A stretch of DNA of 64,000 nt, from NCBI GenBank assembly GCA_905221605.1, contig CAJNDS010002193.1, positions 72,001-136,000 of the forward strand, read 5' to 3'. Position 1 is the first letter of the stretch. Every line of letters begins with the position of its first letter. Of the stretch, positions 13,201 to 21,731 are shown one piece after another. The notes under the pieces were generated by a model. The model was given only the letters and a program-made list of their open reading frames with translations. It was not told the origin of the DNA and made no database searches. Both the position numbers and the translations under genes were made by a program. The stretch comes from Symbiodinium natans (lineage: Eukaryota > Sar > Dinophyceae > Suessiales > Symbiodiniaceae).

Positions 13201-16200
13201 AAGGACGGTGACGAGAAGACGCTCCTTGGCTCTTTTGTGTCCCTGGGAGGAGGTTTAAGGTTTAGGGTTTGGGGTTAGGGTTTGGGGTTTGGGCTACATC
13301 TGAACTCTTGCGTCTTTTCGATTTTGGGGGTTTCCGACATTAGGGATACCTTACTGGGGTCCTTACTGTAAGGGGATCCTACTTTTTGGGATCTACATTG
13401 GGGGTCCCCGAATTTCGTAAACCCCCATTTAGGTTCATCTGGGGTTTCGGTTTAGTTTAGGGTCCAGGGCTTAGGGTGTAATTGATCTTCAACCCATAGG
13501 GATGCTCTTGCGTTTTACGCAGCCCTAAACTCTAAACCCTAAACCCTGAACAACCCTAACGCGGTCTAGGCTGTTTGGGCCTCAAAAGCCCGGAACTGTA
13601 GGGGGTAACCGTTCTTCGTTTCCAAGGGTTCGGCTTAGGCGTACCTGAGTGACTTTCGAGCACTGGGAGCCGCGCTTGGATGGAAAGCTGTAGGGGTTCG
13701 GACTAGTTACTCGTAGTATGCCCCTTATGGTCCCTGGATAACTATACTAGAATACTTTCCCCGCCCACAAAAATAAAGCAAAAAAACTATTCCAATTATT
13801 CCTTTATAGTAAGGAGGGGGTTTATAGTAAGGAGGGGGGCGCTCGACATCTCGCCAGGTTCCTCCGCCGCCGGGAGAGCGAAATCAAGTGGGGCGCTGAG
13901 AGTTGGATATGCCCTCAACCCCTAACCCCTAACCCCTAAACCCTAAACCCTAAACCCTAAACCCTAAACCCTAAACCCTAAACCCTAAACCCCAAACCCT
14001 AAACCCTAAACCCTAAATGTTAAGGTGCGGTTGGAGGGGGGGCCTGGACAGGGCATGGCCTCAGGGGAAGTGGTGACGAAGAAGCAGGCGGAACGGCTGT
14101 CGCGAGAAGACAGCCCCATTCCAGAGCCCAACTACGTTTGGCGAGGAGTGGTGGCGCCATTGCCATTTCCAAGGCAGGCAATGCCTCCGACATGGAACGT
14201 CCCAGCTCGGTCCACTCCAATTGCAGCGGGAGACCCACGTGGAGCTCTGCGGGCGAAGGGTCGGACGGCCCGCCACCGTCCGCGAGACTGGGGCGGCAGA
14301 GCGGCAGGATCAATGTACCCTGGACCGACTCCCCATGCTCCATCTGGTGTGAGGATGTTCGGGCTGGAGGGGCTTTAGGGTTGTGCTGTTGAGGGTTTAG
14401 GGTTCTGATTCAGGTCGTGCTTCTGGGTTCAGGGTGTGCGGGGCTTAGGCTGGTTGGGGTTTGGGGTTCTGCGATTTGGGGTTCATAGGCTTTAGGGTTT
14501 AGGGTTTTGGGGCTTAGGGGTTTGGGGTCGCGGCTGTGACGGTTGTGTTCTGTGAGCATCCCAGAATCCCCGACTCTGCATGTGGGGTTCATCTTGCTTT
14601 CCCCTTCGCTATCGGTGCAAAGGGGAACTAGACCCGGGATCACTGAAGCTCTGACCGCCTGCCCCCCAAGTCCTCAACCCTAAGCCCTCAGCCCTAAAGA
14701 TCTTCAACTCAAGGCTCTAAAGACTTTAAACTCTAGGCCCACGAAACGACTGCGAGCCTCGATGCCCCCCACGCTCCCCTCCCCAAGGCTTGAAAGTCAA
14801 AGAAGCCAAAAAACATAAAGGAAGAAGTGTTTGGCGCGGGTGTGAGGAGCGACGCTTATTGTGGGCTGTCATTTTGGTATTCTTGCGGAAGTATTGGAGG
14901 CGAGCGCTTATCCCAAACCCTAATCTCTAAACCCTAAACCCTAAACGCTCCCCCAAAACCCTGCAAGCCCCACTGAATCCAAAAACCCGTCAAGCCTAAA
15001 CCCTAAACCCTGCAGCCTGAACCCGACAACCCTTTGAGCCCCCTGATGCCAGAGCCCGCGCAAGGAACGGGCGCGTGGCCATGTTCGCGGCCATGGGCTG
15101 CCACGAGTCCGCACGAAGCGTTTGGGGTTTAGGGTTAAAATGTTTAAGGTTTTAGGATTTAGGGTTTGGGGTCGCCTGCGTCTAGCTGTCGTTGAGACCC
15201 CACTTTCAAAACCCCTCAGTAAAGCAGCCTGGGTTAAGCTGGGAAGTGGGTGACGTTTCCTTCTTAGGCTTTATAAGGTTTCTAGAAGTCGCTGCAAACC
15301 GAACTGAGGGTAGCATGTTTAGGGATTTATGCCAGGGGTTCAGGGTTGCAGCGGCTCAAAGAACCCCTTTAAGAAGCTTAGCTCACAGCACTGTGAAAAA
15401 ACCTGGGAAGTGTGCTGCTGTGTTCTTCCGGAACCGATGCCTTAAGCAGAAAACCCTACGCATCGATGAAAGGGGACTGTCTTGATGGAGAAAAAGGTGA
15501 AGTTGAAGAGGACACTAAGCTCACAACGCCAAGCCCCCGAAGTGCAAAGCCCTTGCCAAGTCATCACGCCGGAGTATGTCCGCTTCCCCGGCTACCTGGC
15601 GCACGGGCCCCAGGGCCGTTCCTTGCAAGGTCGAGGGAAGGGTTCAGGGCTTTAGTGCTTTTCAAGGCTCGAACCCGAAATTCCAAACCCTGAGCAGTTG
15701 AACGCGGCGTCATAAACACCTAAGCCATTAAGCGCTAAAGCCTCAACCCTAAACCCCAAACCTCCAGGGGCTGTCGGCCGGTCTCTTTGCTGGGGCGAGG
15801 AGCCTACCTACTCCTAAACCCTAACCTGAAGACCGGCCCCTTTTCGGCGACAGGGGCCGGTCGTGAGCGGGCTGCCGGAAGCAGCTCGCGGAGCGAGGCT
15901 GGCGGGTCGAAAGGGCCAGCCTCAGCCTAGAAAATGATCGCAAACGACCGGGCAGTCATGAAATCCTTCCCCTGTGAATGAAGTGCTTGGGAATTAAAGT
16001 TTAAGTCCGGAGGCGAACAGCTAAAATTAAGGCCTGGAGGCGTAAATAAAGGGCTAGCCTAAGCGTCACTGGGCTTGCAACGCGGTGCGTTGATTTAAGT
16101 AAGGCCCTTCCGTGAGCGTGCCTCTTAGCGCCGCTAACGCCCACGCAAGGTTGCAAGGTTTTGCGTTCTGAAGTGCAGATTCGTGCGGGATGCTTCATTG

Positions 16201-19200
16201 CTGATCGGTCCCTGCGGTCTGCTCAGGCTCAGCCCCTTAAGTCCGCCGTCGCTTTTCACTGAAAGTACGAATCTTCTGCTTGAGCAGGATTTTAGGGCTT
16301 TCGCTTTCAGCACGTTGCGACTGTGACTGCCGCACCGGGTCACCGACCACGTTCAGTTTGCCCCGCTTTACTTCCAAGCCCGTGCAGTGTGGTTCCGCGG
16401 CTGTCTCGCCGTGGCGGTACGGCCTTGAAGTTGGGAGCCATCCCGTTGAGGACGAGAGCCGGTTGCTCTACTCCATCGCTGAAGATCTTGGAGCTAAGCG
16501 TTCTAACGCCAGTCGTGAGGTCTGTTACAGTTGCATCAGGTGCGGTCCGTGCATGCTCTCTGTACCATGCAGTCCTTTCTCCTGCGCAGTCCTGGCACTC
16601 ACAAAGTTTGGACCAGTTTATGGCACGCCCGTCCGCCTAAGTGCAGCGTGGTGTGCCATGTTGATTTTCGTCATAAACGAGCTTACTTTTTCCTCGTGCT
16701 TGGCTAGATGTCACCCCCCGGGCGGGCATTGCAGCGAACCACGGGGCTTTCCAGCACACCGCCGCAAGAAACCCTACGCCCGAAACCTTCAACCCTAAAC
16801 CCTAAAACCTAAAAGTTAGGTCCCAAAGAAGCTACTGGGGTGCCGAAAGGCACGAAGTTCCTGTACGACGACTGGTCTTAATGGTGCACATCGCAATGTA
16901 AGAACTAATGGCCCCAAAGCCCCACCTCGAAACCCCTACCTACCCTAAATTCTAACCCTGAACCCTAAATGCGAAACGCTGAACCCTAAACCCTAAACCC
17001 TAAACCTTAACCCTCGACCCAAATGCTGCTGTCACGAATCTAGCCCTAAAAACCCAAACACCCTGAACTGTTGCAAAAAACTACCACCAGGCCATCCCAG
17101 CAGCTCAAGTTCACGGACGTCCCCAACGGCCTCGCGGCGCTCTCCAAGGCACGGTGTCCCAGAAGCTCGTTTTAAAGGCTTAGGGTTTAGGGCTTAGGGT
17201 TTAGGGTTTAGGGTTTAGGGTTTAGGGTAGAATTCTCACCTCTTGTAAGAACCCCAATTTAGCCCCCAAAACAGAACGTTGAGCTGAGCTTCGGAGATTC
17301 AACTCTAACCCTAAAGCCTAAGCCCTGAAACCCCCCAAAACTTGAAACCCTAGAATCCTCACGAAAACGGGGAGGAGGCGAGGTCAAAGACCTGGAGGTC
17401 ATCTTGAATAATGGCAGGTTTTAAGCCAAAGGTTGTGTTTTGCTAACGAACCTGACTTTGCTTAGAACCCACAACCCTAGCCTAAGCCCTACCTACCAAG
17501 CGCCCTCAGTGATGCTTCCGCACCGGGCAGCCCCAGTCACATGGGGCTGTTGAGGTTCAGGGCCTTGGAGTGGCGGCTGAAAACTACTTTGCGGGCAGTT
17601 CGCTGGTGACCCGGGTTGCGCAGAGAAACCCCTGGGACCAGCAGCTTGCGTGTTCGCGTGCCTAAAGCCCCTCTAGCCGAAAACCACCTGGGGCAGCTTC
17701 GGGGGTTGTCTAAACGTCGCCGGCCTTTCCTCCTAAACACGAAACCCTAGACCCTAAGCCCTAAACCTCAAACCCTCAACCCCTAAACCCTAAACCCTAA
17801 ACCCTCAACCCTAAACCCCAAACCCCAAACCCTAAACCCTAAACCCTAAACCCTATTCCCCACGAATCACCCGTTCATGCCAGAGGTGCCCTTCCTGGGC
17901 TTATGTTTTTTTGTTTATATAAACCCAAGAGGATTTTTTAAAAAAAAAGGATTTGTTATTAAAGGTTCTAAGGGGAGTATAGCCCTTTTGCCCTGAAGGT
18001 GCCCTTCCTGGGCTGGATCCAGATCCTCATCTTCTGCGGCATGGTGGACTTTGGCCTCTACAGGCTGCAGCAGGGGTTTAGGGTTTAGGGTTTAGGGTTT
18101 AGGGTTGGGTTTTAGGGGTTTGGGGCTTTGGGGTTCGATAAAGGTCTTGGGTAGCACAAAAACAGGTTAGGAGGCATCGCGCTGGACTGTCGCTGCTGCG
18201 TTGTTGCACGTGGCTGAAGGCATTGAGTGCCGGGTTTGGGGGGTGTACAAAGCCTGCTTTTTGTAGGTTGCCTAGGAATCCTATAACGAGTTTAAGAAAT
18301 ACCCCTGCAAAATTCCACAGGGCCAAGGGCCCCGCGATCGTCGGGAGCAAAACGTCGAAGGCAAGAAGCAAAGTCAGCAAGAAACTGTTTTCCATTCCTC
18401 ATTGCCCGAGGGCCGGCAAACACATGCTTCTTCTCTTGAATCCTAAACCCTAAACCCTACACCCTAAACCCTAAACCCTAAACCCTAAACCCTTGAATCC
18501 TTGACACTCCGGCTTCTTCAGAGCCTTCCAATGGTTCGTTGGGAGAACCCCGACCTGGCCCAAGCCAGCACCAGATTGCACGGGGTTTCGCGGGCTTTAA
18601 GCCCAGCCTCCCGCAAGCACACCCAAGCGGCAAGCCAAGATGCGGAACTCGCCCAAGGACCTGAGCAGTTCTCTTCAACAAAAAAGAAGCACGCGCACAT
18701 AAGGCAAACACGAACTCTCCAGCCCCAAACTAAAAAAAGTTGTTTCCAAGAACGTTTTCAACCCTTAGCCCCAACCTCAGACCTCAAACCCCAACCCTAA
18801 ACCCCAAACCCCAAACCCTAAACCCTAAACCCTATCAACCCTGGAGCTGGAGGGCCGACCCCTCCCGGGCCCCCGGTGACTACGAGTCGGGGGCCCAGCA
18901 AGCGCCTTTAGGGGTTTTCGGGCCGTTTGGGCTTTGGGGATTTTGAGGATCTTGAGGCGTAGGGTTTTTAGGGATCCAAGGGTAGTCAATTGTGCAGGGG
19001 TATACAAGGGGTCGCCCATACTGCGGGACCATGTAACCCCTCAAGAAGGGAGAGTTTAAGGGTTTGAGGGTTTTGCTGGGCTTCAGGCTTTGGACGTGTT
19101 TTAGGGCCTAGGGTTCCTCAAGATGTTAAGCCGCAAAGCCCATCAAACCCGGGATCCAAACACCCAAAGCCTTGAAGGATTGAGCCTTGAAATCTTCACT

Positions 19201-21731
19201 TGATTTTAGGGTTTAGTCCTAAACCCTAAACCCTAAACCCTAAACCCTAAACCCTAAACCCTAAACCCTAAACCCTAAACCCTAAACCCTAAACCCTAAA
19301 CCCTAAACCCTAAACCCTAAACCCTAAAGTTAGATACCGAAATCCCCGAAGCCGCGAGTCTCTGAGGAACGGCGGCATCTTGGGCGTGCCCAACGCCAGC
19401 GGGCCCATGGCAGATGCCGAGGGCCGGAAGAGGCATCGGAACCTTACACATGGGTATTTCTCAAAGTAGAGATCCGGTCAATATAGCCCAGAACACTAGA
19501 AGCCTTATGATAGGAAGCCCCATTAACAATGTACCCTAAGACCAAGTTTTCGTTCTTTCGTTTCTTTCGTGCATATTTTGTATCACACGATCTGGTTTTA
19601 TTGGTATTATTACGTGCTTAGAGTGAACATGTTATAGCTTCATGCGTGTACTAAATGCGTGAGAAAAAGGAGTGAGGGGGCAAGAAGACCCACTACGTAT
19701 TAACTCCTAAGAAATCCTAATAATAGTGTTGGTTCTAGACAACAATACCGGAATAGAATGAATCCTGGAATGCATTGTAACCAGTATTTTTGCATCGATG
19801 GCAAATGTACTAGTTTTATGTCCTTATTATGTTCACTCTAAACCGAATAATATTTACTAGAAGTGAGAAGGAGAAAACAAATTGAATCCCGAAGCACAGC
19901 AAGAACCACGATTAATATTGTATTTAAGTCTCGGAAAACCCTATCATCACCTTGAACCTGACACCCTTGGCAACAAGAATGGCGAAACTGGGGGTTTTCA
20001 ACGTTGGATAGCCGTAGGGCCAGAGTCATCAAGTTTAGGGTTGAGGGTTTAGGGAGGGTTTAGGGTTGAGGGTTTAGGGTTTAGGGTTTAGGGTTGAGGG
20101 GTTTAGGGTGTTTAGGGTTTAGGGTTTAGGGTTTAGGAGAGTGCACGGGAAGCAGCCTCTGAGCCCTGCAACCTGCCGGAAAAGACCTTGCAGGAAGCTC
20201 AATTCCGAGCTGGCCAACGGCCGCCTGGCCATGGTGGCCATTACCGGGATGCTCTTTCAAAACGGACCTCCGGGGGGTAAGCCCTAAACTCTAAACCCTA
20301 AACCCTCAACCCTAAATCCTAAACTGCAGGGGAGGGTGACAGAAGGTTTGGGGCTTAGGGTCACTAGCACCCTCGTGCACTTTTTTAAAAGGGTTTGGTG
20401 TTTAGGGTTTAGAATTTAGGGTTTAGGGTTTCCCATATGAGCCTTTTTAAACCTTTTTCTAGATGCCTGGGGAACCTAGACGAGGCAGGCACGCAGGGAT
20501 GTGATACATGGTCCCTTACTGGGTTTAGGTCAAAGTAGGTGCGTTAGGATGCTTTACAGGTTGAGAGGGCCGACGTAGATCAAGGTGTCAGAGCTCAGGG
20601 TTATACATCGTGTGTTCTGCCCATTAGAAGACTTAGGCAAGCCTTATCCCCCTCCCCCCTCACCTGGAGATCTCCCTGATGTAGGGTCTTTGTTTTTAGG
20701 GTTTAGGGCCTGAGAGAAAAGGGCTGCAGTGAGTGAGAGATTTGAACCCAAACCTGAGGCCTAGACATTATGTAAAAGGCCCGTGACGATAAGGCGACCC
20801 CTCTTATTCAGGGTACGCAAAAAGGGACCATAATCTTAGAGAACTGACCATATACTGAGACAGATTGTGCTCAGATCCATGAAAAGCACAGGCGAGCTTG
20901 ACGCGATGAAGAGACAGCTCGCGGCGGAAATGTCGGGAGTCGCCTTCAGAGCTGAGCATAGGTTGGCCAGCAGCGAGTTGCGAGCGACTGCTCCGGCGTG
21001 GACGCAGCGCTGCACGCGCTGAAAGCCTTGGGCTGGACGTACAGGCACTTGTGCGCGTGCAACGTGGGCGAGAAGTGCTTGGAACTGCCAACCCTACACT
21101 GCAACGCTGCTCCACGAATCTCGCTCTTTGCTATCAGGGGATTTAGCACCCTAAACCCTAGACCCCAAAGCCTTCCTGTCCTCAAACCCTGAGCTCTTGT
21201 AGCTTTTGGGGCTTTGGGTCATTCCAAGCCAGGAACCTTAAACTCTCCTCCTGCAAAGGTTACGGTTTGGGGTGGAAAGGTTGACAGTGGCACCGTGATG
21301 CGCCATGACCACCCAAAAATGAGGAACCCAGCTCCAAGTAGATGGAGGAAGGAATCCTTAGATGTTTACGGGTTTAGGGTTTAGGGTTTAGGGTTTCGGG
21401 TTTAGGGTTTAGGGTTTAGGGTTTAGGCCAAAAGCTCTCAATCCCCCTCTTGGTGTGCATCCCCTGATGTCCCGCTACAACTCGCTGTAGGAGTGCCCAA
21501 CCCCTAAACCCTAAACCCTAAACCCTAAACCCTAAACCCTAAACCCTAAACCCTAAACCCTAAACCCTAAACCCTAAACCCTAAACCCTAAACCCAAACC
21601 CTAAACCCTAAACCCCCAACCCTGGACCCTAGGCCCTTTGGCAAGGCCCTAGAGACCCCAAAGCCCTTGAACCACAAAGCTCCCGCGCAGGAATGTTCGG
21701 CACCACCGGGCCCGCAATGTGGGGCTTTTAA
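1..21731 (+). CDS. Gene 1: light-harvesting chlorophyll-binding polyprotein, 5' partial, 32 exons in window
   Basis: Encodes a chain of LHC-superfamily monomers, thylakoid proteins that bind chlorophyll and carotenoid through three membrane helices and are expected to be cut into monomers after import. The window opens inside an exon of a tandem unit. Three near-identical units are followed by a junction unit and two diverged monomers. Helix 1 and helix 3 signatures ([16 protein letters not shown]) recur in each monomer. Joining the exons keeps one frame to TAA at 21729-21731. Of 31 inferred donors I count 20 GC, 6 GA, 4 GT and one CC; all acceptors but one are AG|G. Family assignment is secure; exact borders, processing sites and expression are inference. 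Gene 2 is a paralogue with the same tail. Confidence 0.88.
961..1732 (+). CDS. Gene 1 tandem LHC unit 2
   Basis: Exons 961-1258 (298 bp), 1390-1575 (186 bp) and 1698-1732 (35 bp) together encode 173 residues. The protein is the same as in the neighbouring units: [17 protein letters not shown], helix 2, helix 3, the [11 protein letters not shown] linker, the next monomer's N-terminal part, and helix 1. Donors are GC in all three introns. The unit repeats every 1046 bp with only scattered substitutions in introns as well as exons, which points to recent duplication or gene conversion. Confidence 0.86.
2007..2778 (+). CDS. Gene 1 tandem LHC unit 3
   Basis: Exons 2007-2304, 2436-2621 and 2744-2778, exactly 1046 bp downstream of unit 2 and with the same exon lengths and encoded residues. 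An apparent longer ORF reads from the upstream intron into the first exon (1738-2421). It is a by-product of an intron without stops rather than a separate gene. Confidence 0.86.
3053..11855 (+). CDS. Gene 1 junction exon and fragmented LHC monomer X
   Basis: Exon 3053-3350 is the last intact first exon of the tandem type. From there the coding sequence is split into exons 3563-3649, 4260-4298, 5160-5198, 6111-6150, 6512-6544, 7243-7304, 8564-8647, 9285-9345, 9978-10030, 10952-10975 and 11811-11855. Key peptides in order are [47 protein letters not shown] (helix 1), [47 protein letters not shown] (helix 2), [30 protein letters not shown] and AIIGMFFQ (helix 3), [15 protein letters not shown]. 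The order is that of an ordinary LHC monomer. The exon 10952-10975 is only 24 bp. The donor after 8647 reads CC where the paralogue has GC. Confidence 0.82.
3351..3562 (+). other. Gene 1 intron at the end of the tandem part
   Basis: GC donor after FFQ, 212 bp, with no telomeric repeat. The sequence differs from the matching intron of the tandem units, marking the switch from homogenised units to the diverged tail. Confidence 0.6.
3650..4259. repeat. Gene 1 intron: degenerate CCCTAAA plus ATT/ATG microsatellite
   Basis: Degenerate C-strand telomeric repeats lie at about 3724-3915. A TTA-rich microsatellite with interspersed TGA/TGG variants runs at 4037-4204 and ends in a G run. Low-complexity ORFs here (poly-Ile, poly-Asn, poly-Tyr) are artefacts. 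Confidence 0.8.
4299..5159. repeat. Gene 1 intron: unique DNA then CCCCAAA/CCCTAAA array
   Basis: GT donor. About 500 bp without recognisable content are followed by C-rich degenerate repeats. A homogeneous run of the variant CCCCAAA (5041-5110) turns into CCCTAAA just before the acceptor. Confidence 0.7.
5199..6110. repeat. Gene 1 intron with family M3 palindromic element
   Basis: GA donor. Apart from the element at 5384-5490 and a few isolated heptamers I see no dense array and no gene. Confidence 0.6.
5384..5490. mobile_element. Family M3 palindromic element
   Basis: GGTGGTACCC, poly(T), TTGGTTCTGGATTCC, then CCAAAAAGGGTACCCATATT and GGTTACTGGGCTGCC. The internal TACCC...GGGTA and outer ends are inverted. 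Relatives at 23736-23822 and 62075-62167. Confidence 0.55.
6151..7242. repeat. Two gene 1 introns around exon 6512-6544
   Basis: Intron 6151-6511 (GT donor) has no array. Intron 6545-7242 (GA donor) ends with about 30 CCCTAAA-type copies at 6985-7218, a few with variant bases, directly before the exon. Confidence 0.7.
7305..8563. repeat. Gene 1 intron: TTTAGGG at 5' side, CCCTAAA at 3' side
   Basis: GC donor. TTTAGGG repeats at 7314-7440 begin about ten bases after the exon. A family M2 element lies at 7691-7787, a short TTTAGGG run at 7930-7955, and CCCTAAA at 8436-8545 just before the next exon. The first bases after the donor (GCATGATTTTATT) are the same in the paralogous intron at 50642. 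Confidence 0.8.
7691..7787. mobile_element. Family M2 dispersed element
   Basis: TAGGGTCGGAATAACTGCGA, TTCCCTTATGGTCCC, and the 3' end TTATTCTAATCATTGAGGCC. Further copies: 13691-13803, 22496-22590, 23648-23700 (partial), 23858-23950, 26792-26889 and a 3' end at 55796-55817. Sequence identity among copies is evident; no protein is encoded. Confidence 0.6.
8648..9284. repeat. Gene 1 intron with CC donor and arrays in both orientations
   Basis: The 5' end reads CCGGGTGC where gene 2 has GCGGGTGC. CCCTAAA at 8685-8768 faces TTTAGGG at 8773-8835. TTTAGGGG-like variants follow to 9165, then perfect CCCTAAA at 9174-9262 before the exon. Confidence 0.8.
9346..9977. repeat. Gene 1 intron: CCCTAAA first, then TTTAGGG variants
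   Basis: GC donor. CCCTAAA fills 9362-9545. Runs of the variants TTTCGGGGG and TTTAGGGGG lie at 9585-9720. A dispersed element starting GGGATGTTCCCCCC lies at about 9869-9960 and has a relative at 43591. This intron is an exception to the usual polarity. Confidence 0.75.
10031..10951. repeat. Gene 1 intron: TTTAGGG / unique / CCCTAAA
   Basis: GC donor. G-strand repeats at 10047-10260, about 290 bp of unique DNA, then C-strand repeats at 10550-10900, partly the variant CCCCTGTAA, up to near the exon. Confidence 0.8.
10976..11810. repeat. Gene 1 intron with G-strand repeats at both ends
   Basis: GC donor. Degenerate TTTAGGG at 10980-11160 and 11260-11300, unique DNA, then TTTAGGG at 11592-11632 and 11735-11790 close to the acceptor TTAG|G. 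The sequence GGTTCGGATC near 11570 resembles a tRNA B box but has no partner. Confidence 0.7.
11856..12492. repeat. Gene 1 intron with three imperfect tandem copies of a 50-68 bp unit
   Basis: GA donor. Copies at about 11902-11952, 11953-12020 and 12021-12087 share TTTGGGT...TTTAGGGGTTTAGGGGAC. The remainder is C/T-rich unique DNA. Confidence 0.65.
12493..21731 (+). CDS. Gene 1 fragmented LHC monomer Y with polyprotein stop
   Basis: Exons 12493-12534, 13165-13217, 13858-13887, 15065-15099, 15561-15600, 17091-17148, 17999-18063, 18853-18885, 19367-19426, 20194-20264 and 21691-21731. They encode [52 protein letters not shown] (helix 1), [48 protein letters not shown] (helix 2), [48 protein letters not shown] (helix 3) and [12 protein letters not shown] followed by TAA. 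Frames join cleanly when acceptors are AG|G and GC, GT or GA donors are accepted. The 15561 border (AAG|T) is the least certain. Confidence 0.82.
12535..13164. repeat. Gene 1 intron: short TTTAGGG, AT tract, CCCTAAA
   Basis: GC donor. TTTAGGG-like at 12579-12605, a TA dinucleotide run near 12748-12763, and CCCTAAA at 13076-13131. Confidence 0.7.
13218..13857. repeat. Gene 1 intron with elements M1 and M2
   Basis: GA donor. TTTAGGG-like repeats at 13255-13290, a complete M1 palindromic element at 13326-13426, CCCTAAA at 13525-13560, and an M2 copy at 13691-13803. Confidence 0.7.
13326..13426. mobile_element. Family M1 palindromic element, complete copy
   Basis: Begins GGGGGTTTCCGACATT and ends AATTTCGTAAACCCCC, imperfect terminal inverted repeats around a 70-bp centre with GGGGTCCTTACTGTAAGGGG. 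Non-autonomous MITE-like. Confidence 0.6.
13888..15064. repeat. Gene 1 intron: CCCTAAA, GC-rich island, TTTAGGG, CCCTAAA
   Basis: GT donor (GC in the paralogue). CCCTAAA at 13917-14017. The GC-rich island 14020-14380 has open frames on both strands but none I recognise. TTTAGGG variants at 14390-14520 and CCCTAAA at 14920-15030. Confidence 0.7.
15100..15560. other. Gene 1 intron, mostly unique
   Basis: GC donor. One short TTTAGGG block at 15120-15170, otherwise no recognisable content. Confidence 0.6.
15601..17090. other. Gene 1 intron, mostly unique DNA
   Basis: GC donor. Only short CCCTAAA runs at 15725-15760 and 16790-17010. Sequence 15830-16780 is non-repetitive. Its ORFs show no family motif and are left out. 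Confidence 0.6.
17149..17998. repeat. Gene 1 intron: TTTAGGG ... CCCTAAA and a partial exon copy
   Basis: GC donor. TTTAGGG at 17178-17227 and CCCTAAA at 17745-17857. A 16-base copy of the start of the next exon lies at 17886-17901 behind its own AG. Confidence 0.75.
18064..19366. repeat. Two gene 1 introns with convergent arrays around exon 18853-18885
   Basis: Intron 18064-18852 (GC donor) has TTTAGGG at 18074-18135 and CCCTAAA at 18440-18493 and 18775-18833. Intron 18886-19366 (GT donor, GC in gene 2) has weak G-strand repeats at its start and about 16 perfect CCCTAAA copies at 19217-19328. The last 25 bases before the 19367 acceptor are well conserved in gene 2. Confidence 0.75.
19427..20193. 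repeat. Gene 1 intron: AT-rich insert, then TTTAGGG
   Basis: GA donor. A segment at about 19440-20030 is clearly more AT-rich than its surroundings and lacks heptamers, suggesting an inserted element. TTTAGGG repeats at 20034-20140 then lead to the exon. Confidence 0.6.
20725..20800 (-). other. tRNA-like relic
   Basis: On the minus strand, GGTTTGGGTTCAAATCTC resembles a T-arm/B box, and a D-arm-like GCCTTATCGTCACGGGC lies about 45 bases upstream. The T stem and anticodon stem do not pair properly, so it is not an intact tRNA. A tRNA-derived SINE end is possible. Confidence 0.25.
20795..20860. mobile_element. Family M4 dispersed element
   Basis: CGACCCCTCTTATTCAGGGT, GGGACCATAATCTTAGAGAA, CTGACCATAT. 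Second copy at 59417-59477 and a short match (AGAGAACTGGCCATCTATGA) near 27561. Confidence 0.45.

Larger units (their letters stand above)
20265..21690. repeat. Gene 1 last intron: mixed arrays, M4 element, tRNA-like relic
   Basis: GA donor. Short CCCTAAA at 20280-20322, TTTAGGG at 20398-20430 and 21370-21426, CCCTAAA at 21500-21625. A block TAGCACCC..GTGCA with following T tract (about 20367-20400) is shared with the gene 2 intron near 63569-63597. M4 lies at 20795-20860. The GC-rich unique island 20870-21110 is unidentified. Confidence 0.65.

Noticed and set aside
16280-16798. 172-residue ORF in a gene 1 intron
   Set aside because: No recognisable motif, overlapping ORFs in other frames, and a position between two LHC exons.
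20725-20800. Functional tRNA gene on the minus strand
   Set aside because: A T-loop-like sequence exists but the T stem and a 7-base anticodon loop cannot be formed.
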